Assembly (NCBI RefSeq): GCF_019599465.1
Contig: NZ_RKLR01000007.1
Coordinates: forward strand, 124,001-188,000
Direction of reading: 5' to 3'
DNA length: 64,000 bases
Origin: Haloarcula rubra
GTDB taxonomy: Archaea; Halobacteriota; Halobacteria; Halobacteriales; Haloarculaceae
Part shown: piece by piece, positions 59,472 to 64,000 of the stretch
Numbering within the stretch: the stretch's first letter is position 1
Layout of the letters: each line of letters begins with the position of its first letter
Translations under genes and position numbers: made by a program
The notes under the pieces: model-generated
The model's input: the letters and a program-made list of their open reading frames with translations, nothing else
What the model was told of the DNA's origin: nothing
The model's database searches: none

Positions 59472-59744
59472 ATGGGACTTGGTTCGACGGCGAAGAAGAT
59501 ACAGAAAGTGGCCGACGTCGCCGACAAACTCTACACGAAGGTCAACGAGCTAAAGACGCAGGTACAGGAGCTCAACGACACGGTCGAGGACACGAACGGC
59601 CGGGTCGACGACGTAGAGCGTCAGTTGGCCGAGCAGCGCGCACTGCTCGAAGCGCTCGCCGAGGAACGGGACGTCGACGTGGATGCGGTTCTCGCCGACG
59701 CCGAGGCGTCGGATTCGGCGGGGCCGGCCCACGGCGAGGAGTGA
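59472..59744 (+). CDS. coiled-coil haloarchaeal protein (DUF5798-like)
   Basis: 90 residues. MGLGSTAKKIQKVADVADKL followed by TKVNELKTQVQELNDTVEDT and DDVERQLAEQRALLEALAEE forms a continuous heptad-repeat coiled coil, with an acidic disordered tail. It probably oligomerises. No promoter beyond a weak AT element was seen. Convergent with the KaiC-like gene, 9 bp apart. Confidence 0.8.
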   Translation: MGLGSTAKKIQKVADVADKLYTKVNELKTQVQELNDTVEDTNGRVDDVERQLAEQRALLEALAEERDVDVDAVLADAEASDSAGPAHGEE

Positions 59745-59753
59745 CGGCGCCAG

Positions 59754-60395
59754 TCACAGGTCGACGGTTCGTTCGTCGAGGTCCGGAAGCCGAACCGTCG
59801 CAGTCCCGTCGCCGTGCAGTTCGACGGTGCCGTCGAACAACTGCGTGAGGGAGGCTATCGTCTCGTCGTCGTGAGCCGTCGCCGTGACCGTGTAGAACCC
59901 CACTGCGTCGGCGTTGTCGACGCGCGACGTGAAGACGTGCACGAACCGGAACACGCTCTGGAGGTTCGAGTAGACCAGTAGCGGCGTGAGCGAGTCCACC
60001 AGTACGCGGGTTCGTTCGATGCCTCGTGCCGTGTAGTACGACTCGACGAACTCGGAGAACTTGCTCCCGATACCGCTCGTGTCTCTCGGTGACGACGTGT
60101 ACTTCGTGTCCCGGTCGCCCGCGACCGACTGCCCGATGGTCTCCGAGACGGCGTCGACGACCCCGAGCGTCGGCGTGTCCCCGCTCTCCCCGCCGAACAG
60201 GACCCGATAGTCCGAGCGCACCCTGTGGGCGGTGTCCCGCGTCGTCACGACGAGTGCCCCCTCCCCCTGTCGGGACCCAGTCGCGAGTGCTCGCATCCCG
60301 AATCGACGTTTACCACAGAGTGGTGGTCCCGTGACGAGGACGTTCGTCCCGGGGTCGAGAGCGAAATCGAACGGTCCGTGTCCGATATCGTACAT
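59754..60395 (-). CDS. KaiC/RAD55-like ATPase, HTR-like
   Basis: 213 residues. The P-loop is VLVTGPPLCGKRRFGMR (GxxxxGKR, with Arg where Ser/Thr is usual), the Walker B region is RTRVLVDSLTPLLVYSNLQS, and ALVVTTRDTAHRVRSDYRVL follows the first strand. This is the shortened RecA-like domain seen in many haloarchaeal signalling proteins. Loss of the Mg-ligating Ser/Thr suggests weak or absent ATP hydrolysis. The neighbours give no pathway. Confidence 0.82.
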   Translation of the reverse strand: MYDIGHGPFDFALDPGTNVLVTGPPLCGKRRFGMRALATGSRQGEGALVVTTRDTAHRVRSDYRVLFGGESGDTPTLGVVDAVSETIGQSVAGDRDTKYTSSPRDTSGIGSKFSEFVESYYTARGIERTRVLVDSLTPLLVYSNLQSVFRFVHVFTSRVDNADAVGFYTVTATAHDDETIASLTQLFDGTVELHGDGTATVRLPDLDERTVDL

Positions 60396-60592
60396 TCCGA
60401 ACTCACTGGACTGCCGTTGTTAGCGAGTGTCTCGACGCGATATTTGTACGAGTATTCGAACAGACGTATAATCTTTGTCTTGTCGTATGCGCGAGAGGTG
60501 GCGACGTCGACGGGTCGAGCGTGCGGGTCCCTCACGAGCGCGATACAGAACCGGTTGGTTTAAACCGGAACACCGAATTACGTATTCACGTA
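60396..60592. other. 197-bp intergenic region between the KaiC-like gene and tRNA-Arg
   Basis: AT-richer than average, with TATA-like segments on the minus strand for the KaiC-like gene (caaatatcg, about 60441-60449). On the plus strand the palindrome GGTTTAAACC (60557-60566) acts as the tRNA-Arg TATA box, centred about 31 nt before the tRNA. No gene was seen. Confidence 0.5.
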
Positions 60593-60667
60593 GGGCGCTT
60601 AGCTCAGCCTGGACAGAGTGCTTGGCTTCGGACCAAACCGTCGGGGGTTCAAATCCCTCAGCGCCCG
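60593..60667 (+). tRNA. tRNA-Arg (anticodon TCG)
   Basis: 75 nt. Acceptor GGGCGCT pairs with AGCGCCC. The D arm is GCTC/GAGT with a G-T pair. The anticodon stem (TTGG/CCAA plus one C-A mismatch at its base) encloses CTTCGGA, giving TCG. The T arm GGGGG-TTCAAAT-CCCTC contains one G-T pair. The gene has its own TATA (TTTAAA, 60559-60564). A partial duplicate lies about 100 bp downstream. Confidence 0.92.
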
Positions 60668-60728
60668 TGATTTCTGCGCGAACGACAGTGAGCGCTGGAG
60701 AGCGTCGGCTGAGGGATTTGCATCAGGG

Positions 60729-60767
60729 AGGCGCTTGCTCCGACCGTGGTTCAAATCTCTCAGCGCC
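60729..60767 (+). pseudogene. internally deleted copy of tRNA-Arg
   Basis: A compact remnant: aggcgctt and gctc match the acceptor and D-arm start, then ggttcaaatctctcagcgccc matches the T arm and acceptor 3' side of the tRNA at 60593. The anticodon arm and variable region are lost. The 24-nt block 60748-60771 matches 60646-60669 with one mismatch. An inverted fragment (gctgagggatttg, 60708-60720) lies between them. This is a scar of tandem duplication or of element integration at the tRNA 3' end. Confidence 0.7.
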
Positions 60768-60771
60768 CGTG

Positions 60772-61157
60772 GTTTTGCGAGGAACGGACGTGACAGTGAG
60801 CCACCGCGAACATCGACGACGGGCGTGAAACCACGGAGCGTCGCGGGGTGGTAGGACGTGCCGAATCCCCCGTCGGGCGTCCCACCGTGCTGGAACTCAT
60901 AGTAGTTAATGCGTCATTCTGTCCGGATACGTGGACGTCACACCGGCGGTAGTCCCAGCAGAACCGGGCCACAGTCTCCTCGGTGTGCCCGGTGCGGCGA
61001 AACGCGCCGCAGAGACCCTTCGGCGTCTGCACAACGTACGACCGCACGAATCCGATTCGGTCGAGCACGTCGGTACGGGTGTTTAGCCGGGTGCTAAGTC
61101 GAGCGTGTCACGTGAAGCGTCACGGGTACCTAAGAGGCCGCGACGCCACCCGCGTCT
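60772..61157. other. 386-bp region without a convincing gene
   Basis: Follows the tRNA scar. A minus-strand frame of 102 codons (60760-61068) exists, but its second half is low-quality sequence and it runs through the tRNA remnant. AT-rich patch tagtagttaatgcg (about 60900-60913) and the imperfect repeat CGAAT-ccg-ATTCG (about 61048-61060) are visible. The region may be degraded DNA from an excised element. Confidence 0.5.
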
Positions 61158-61886
61158 GTGAGCGAGGAGACGAATCACACCCGACGGAGCGCCCTCCAAT
61201 CGATATGTAGCGTCGCAATCGCTGGTCTCGCTGGCTGTACCTCGATCGGCTCTTCGGATTCGGCACGCGACCCGACCGAGACACCGACCCAGACAACGAC
61301 GCCGACCGACACTCGGACGCCCGAGCGCACGGCCACCGAGACGTCCGACGCCGCCCAGTTCGTCGAAAATCCGGCGGCGGTCCATCCGACGCTGGTCGAG
61401 GAGACGTCGGTCCCCGCAGACGAAGTCTTGCTCGGCTTCCGTCTCGAGGACTCGTCGCTTCCGTTTACGACCGAGGTGTATCACGCGCCGGACGACGCCG
61501 AGGTGCAGGCCACGGAGACGTACGACACGCAGGACCTCTCGGAGGTGGGGCTGGTGCCCGAGTCGCCACAGGCACTCGAAACCGTCGAGACGGACCGCGA
61601 GGACGTCCACTACGGAACGACGGCCGTCGGTGAGCCACTGGCGGTCACGCTCGTCGCACGCCACGACGGGGAGACGTTCGACTGGAGCGCCTGGTCGCGG
61701 ACCGGCTATCCGTACGACGGCCACGACGAGTCGGACCCCGCGCTAGGCGTCGACTGTTACTGCGGCGGCGACATCTACACGGCCCCGGGTGGTGGGACGT
61801 GGGCGCGTGTGATTCAGGTGACGCCGACAGAGCGCGTCGACCCCGGCACGAGTGTGGTGCTCAACTGGACGTCGAGTCGGGCCTGA
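61158..61886 (+). CDS. Tat lipoprotein, uncharacterised haloarchaeal type
   Basis: 242 residues from GTG 61158. Twin-Arg TRRSALQSICSVAIAGLAGC ends in a lipobox. A Thr/Pro-rich linker (TPTQTTTPTDTRTPERTAT) is probably O-glycosylated. A globular domain follows, with VPADEVLLGFRLEDSSLPF and GVDCYCGGDIYTAPGGG, whose CYC pair may bind metal or form a disulfide. Function unknown. It lies 80 bp before the duplicated-domain protein. Confidence 0.78.
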   Translation: MSEETNHTRRSALQSICSVAIAGLAGCTSIGSSDSARDPTETPTQTTTPTDTRTPERTATETSDAAQFVENPAAVHPTLVEETSVPADEVLLGFRLEDSSLPFTTEVYHAPDDAEVQATETYDTQDLSEVGLVPESPQALETVETDREDVHYGTTAVGEPLAVTLVARHDGETFDWSAWSRTGYPYDGHDESDPALGVDCYCGGDIYTAPGGGTWARVIQVTPTERVDPGTSVVLNWTSSRA

Positions 61887-61965
61887 ATCCGGCGACCGGG
61901 CCCACAGACGCTCGGTGTCGACACCGACCGCACCGGTTATTGCGCTCTGGGTACTGGCAGGGTGT

Positions 61966-62688
61966 GTGACAGACTGGCCACCGGCCGACCCCGCCGACGC
62001 GACGGCAGTCGCCGAACGACGTGACGAACTGGTCGCCGCGGTCCGCGACCACGCCGGGCAAATCGCCTATCAGTTGGCACGACTGCAGGGCGGCGACTAC
62101 GGGCAGGCGACCGTCGAGACGGACGGCGGCGAGTGGACGGTCAAGTACGAGGGTGGCGACCTAGAGTACCTCCGCTACGACCCCGGCCGGGGGACCGAGG
62201 TGTACGTCATCTCGACCAAACAGCCCCCGGAACCGGACGCACTGGCCGACGCACTGGTCGACTATCCCGCCTTCGTCGAGGGCTTTCGCGACTACGTCGA
62301 TTCGCTCGACGGCGTGTTGGACGACGTCGCGACCGACTTCCCGGTGGTGGCGACGACCGACGGCATCGTCGGCGAACGTGACCGCGTCCTCGGCCGCATC
62401 CGCGAGGTGTGTGACCGCATCGCCGGCGAACTCCAGCGCTACGAGGGCGGCGACTACGGCACCTACGCCACGCGGGTCGACGGCACCCGCTGGGAGTTGA
62501 AGTGGGAGGGTGCGCGGGCGTCGTACCTCCGGGTCGGCGGCACCGGTGGCCTCTACCTGCTCTCGCAGTACGAACCGCCGTCGGCGGCCGACATCCGTGA
62601 GTACGCACCGCGGTTCCGCGGGTTCGTCGCGGCGTACAACGACCACGTCGCGGAACTGGAGTCGGACCTCGCGACCGTCGAGTTGTGA
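61966..62688 (+). CDS. protein of two tandem homologous domains, uncharacterised
   Basis: 240 residues from GTG 61966 (MTDWPPADPADATAVAERRD); longer frames upstream are shadows. A TATA-like ttattg is about 28 nt upstream. Two copies of a ~110-residue domain are clear: LQGGDYGQATVETDGGEWTV then VKYEGGDLEYLRYDPGRG, and YEGGDYGTYATRVDGTRWEL then KWEGARASYLRVGGTGG, each followed by a similar helical part (PAFVEGFRDYVDSLDGVLDD; PRFRGFVAAYNDHVAELESD). No signal peptide or catalytic motif. Function unknown. Confidence 0.78.
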   Translation: MTDWPPADPADATAVAERRDELVAAVRDHAGQIAYQLARLQGGDYGQATVETDGGEWTVKYEGGDLEYLRYDPGRGTEVYVISTKQPPEPDALADALVDYPAFVEGFRDYVDSLDGVLDDVATDFPVVATTDGIVGERDRVLGRIREVCDRIAGELQRYEGGDYGTYATRVDGTRWELKWEGARASYLRVGGTGGLYLLSQYEPPSAADIREYAPRFRGFVAAYNDHVAELESDLATVEL

Positions 62689-62751
62689 ACTGGGCCGCCG
62701 TACCGGTCGTCGTGTCGGTAGACCTATACGGACCGGCCCCGCTTCTCTACC

Positions 62752-63357
62752 GTGGATTCTAACGATGTCCGTGACGAGTGGGCAGACCGTTCCGGCGAGT
62801 ACTCGCCGACGTACTACGCCCACTACGGGCCGGACGAGACGAGCGAGTTGGTGCAGTCGATTCTCGAAGCCGAAGTCGGACGGGACGCGAGCGTGCTGGA
62901 GGTGGGGTGTGGCGTTGGCCGCCACCTCGCCGCGCTCGCCGAGGCGGGCTTTACGGACCTGACGGGCGTCGACGTCAACGCGGAGGCGCTAGACGTCCTC
63001 GCGGAGACGTACCCCGAACTGGCCGAGACGGGGTCGTTCCACGCCGAGGCCATCGAGGCGTACGCCACCGACGTCGCCGACGGCGCCTTCGACGCCGTCT
63101 TCTCGGTAGAGACGCTCCAGCACATCCACCCCGACGTCGAGTGGGTGTTCGACGATATCGCGCGTATCGCCGGCGACGTCGTGGTGACCGTCGAGAACGA
63201 GGGCGGCGAGTACGGCGAGGTCAACTACGTCGACGAGGACATCCCGCTGTACTACCGGGACTGGAACCGCGTGTTCACCGACCGCGGGTTCGTCGAGAGC
63301 ACGTCGTCCGAGCGGAAGCGCGACACCGTCCGGGTGTTCCGGCGGTCGGAGAGCTAG
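62752..63357 (+). CDS. class I SAM-dependent methyltransferase
   Basis: 201 residues from GTG 62752. Motif I is VLEVGCGVGRHLAALAEAGF (about 48-67), motif II is LTGVDVNAEALDVLAE, and FDAVFSVETLQHIHPDVEWV is the post-I/IV region. The short length and type-11-like pattern suit a small-molecule or lipid methyltransferase. The C-terminus (RDWNRVFTDRGFVESTSSER) is conserved in the family. The T-poor promoter is unclear. Substrate unknown. Confidence 0.9.
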   Translation: MDSNDVRDEWADRSGEYSPTYYAHYGPDETSELVQSILEAEVGRDASVLEVGCGVGRHLAALAEAGFTDLTGVDVNAEALDVLAETYPELAETGSFHAEAIEAYATDVADGAFDAVFSVETLQHIHPDVEWVFDDIARIAGDVVVTVENEGGEYGEVNYVDEDIPLYYRDWNRVFTDRGFVESTSSERKRDTVRVFRRSES

Positions 63358-63372
63358 AGGCCGTCGAGGGCC

Positions 63373-63507
63373 TCAGTCCGCGCCCTGACAGCGGACCCAG
63401 CCACAGTCGCCGCAGGTATCGACGCTCACCCGCTGGTGAAGGTGGCCGCCACAGGACGGGCAGACTGCGGTCGGGTCGCTCGCCAGTGTCGTCTTACTCG
63501 TCGTCAC
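63373..63507 (-). CDS. small zinc-ribbon protein
   Basis: 44 residues from GTG 63507 (MTTSKTTLASDPTAVCPSCG). Cys pairs CPSC (about 16-19) and CGDC (about 32-35) plus a fifth Cys in VRCQ make a complete zinc ribbon, ending QGAD. It overlaps the end of the aldehyde dehydrogenase gene by 14 bp on the same strand, so it is probably coupled. The start is the only GTG/ATG giving a compact protein. Such tiny ribbons are common and often unannotated in haloarchaea. Confidence 0.68.
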   Translation of the reverse strand: MTTSKTTLASDPTAVCPSCGGHLHQRVSVDTCGDCGWVRCQGAD

Positions 63508-64000
63508 TGGTGATGATATCCGCCGAGAGGCCCTGCGCCATCTGGATGTCTTTCGAGTTGTTGAGCGTCCACGCCGTCCGGTCGGTGACCGCCTCGATGA
63601 TCTCGCGGGCCGAGGGGTAGCCGTTCCCGGAGCGTTTGACGCCGCCGAAGGGGAGTTGCACCTCGGCGCCGATGCAGGGGAGGTTCCCGTAGGCGAGGCC
63701 GAGTTCCGCGTGGTCGCGGTAGTAGTTTATCTGGCGGTAGTCCTCCGAGACGATGGCCCCGGCGAGTCCGTACGGGGTGTCGTTCTGGATGTCGACAGCA
63801 CGTTCGATGTCGCCGTCGTACTCCAGCAGGGCGACGTGGGGACCGAACACCTCCTCGTGCGTGCAGCGCAGGTCGGCGTCGGGGTCGGCCTCGTAGACGA
63901 ATGGGCCGACCCAGTGGCCGTCCTCGTGGCCGTCGGGAATCTCGTCGGCGTCGAGGTCCGCCCGGTCGACGAGGACGTTCACGCCCTCTTCGCGTGCGAG
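63494..64000 (-). CDS. aldehyde dehydrogenase, C-terminal part; 5' end beyond window
   Basis: 168 residues run from the window edge to the stop at 63494. EEVFGPHVALLEYDGDIERA and DTPYGLAGAIVSEDYRQINY, then LPFGGVKRSGNGYPSAREII, are the conserved C-terminal motifs of the ALDH superfamily (E-x-FGP, YGL, PFGG-K-SG). The catalytic Cys/Glu region is outside the window. It oxidises an aldehyde with NAD(P). The C-terminus (GLSADIITSDDE) overlaps the small zinc-ribbon gene. Confidence 0.95.
   Translation of the reverse strand, partial: LAREEGVNVLVDRADLDADEIPDGHEDGHWVGPFVYEADPDADLRCTHEEVFGPHVALLEYDGDIERAVDIQNDTPYGLAGAIVSEDYRQINYYRDHAELGLAYGNLPCIGAEVQLPFGGVKRSGNGYPSAREIIEAVTDRTAWTLNNSKDIQMAQGLSADIITSDDE

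Noticed and set aside
60760..61068. A 102-codon minus-strand frame after the tRNA-Arg scar
   Set aside because: It reads through the tRNA remnant, has no promoter and no recognisable domain. The N-terminal half (RIGFVRSYVVQTPKGLCGAF) looks more protein-like, so a decayed gene cannot be excluded.

Overview
The window is chromosomal DNA from a haloarchaeon (class Halobacteria, most likely a Haloarculaceae-type genus). The evidence is very high GC with a strong preference for G/C at third codon positions, highly acidic proteins, mostly leaderless genes with TATA elements about 26-34 nt before the start codon, Tat/lipobox secretion signals, and archaeal marker genes: archaeosortase A, TFB, RpoL, L11/L1/L10/L12, Dph5, Rnp4, DRG GTPase and a 7S SRP RNA. 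No transposase, prophage or CRISPR array was seen.

Layout. 1-5.7 kb: end of a FAD-linked oxidase, cysS, secreted proteins and corA. 5.7-10.1 kb: a TctA-type permease and the ribosomal cluster L11-L1-L10-L12 (minus strand), with a hairpin overlapping the L1 Shine-Dalgarno sequence. 10.4-17.2 kb: DRG GTPase, the artA neighbourhood, dph5/trm5 and an SLC13 transporter. 17.4-22.7 kb: a complete liv-type ABC uptake operon (binding protein, two permeases, two ATPases) plus a UspA protein, behind a promoter with a perfect 10+1+10 palindrome. 22.8-34.8 kb: tRNA-Thr, an alcohol dehydrogenase, coxIII, rpoL, a CAP-domain protein, hisF with two 145-bp tandem repeats copying its tail, a PQQ-type beta-propeller and purL.

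34.9-45.7 kb is the most distinctive part, a nitric-oxide/denitrification-type island. It holds norZ (quinol NO reductase), a NnrS-like membrane protein, a two-domain multicopper oxidase, two DUF2249 proteins, two cupins, a DCC thiol oxidoreductase, a stand-alone protein resembling the GluTR dimerisation domain, a winged-helix regulator with two paralogous membrane proteins, and a translationally coupled PaaB-like protein / radical SAM-SPASM pair. Four copies of the palindrome CGAAC-N2-GTTCG (one slightly degenerate) lie upstream of these genes. Three of them sit 38-39 nt before start codons, including the exact midpoint of two divergent gene pairs. This looks like one regulon under a NarO-type activator, and it is the best candidate for a coordinated, incompletely described system. 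A DtxR/Idr-type iron box also precedes norZ.

46-57 kb: a PHP phosphoesterase coupled to a reduced asparagine-synthase-like protein, UspA, Nudix, tfb, gatCA, photolyase, and two GT4 glycosyltransferases flanking an MFS transporter. 57-64 kb: RNase P subunit 4, a YhbY RNA-binding protein, MscS, the SRP RNA, a KaiC-like ATPase, tRNA-Arg with an internally deleted duplicate beside it, a Tat lipoprotein, a protein made of two tandem copies of one domain, a methyltransferase, a small zinc ribbon, and the C-terminal part of an aldehyde dehydrogenase running off the end.

Family labels are recalled from memory and were not checked by a search. Most start codons were chosen from TATA spacing, overlaps and N-terminal plausibility.
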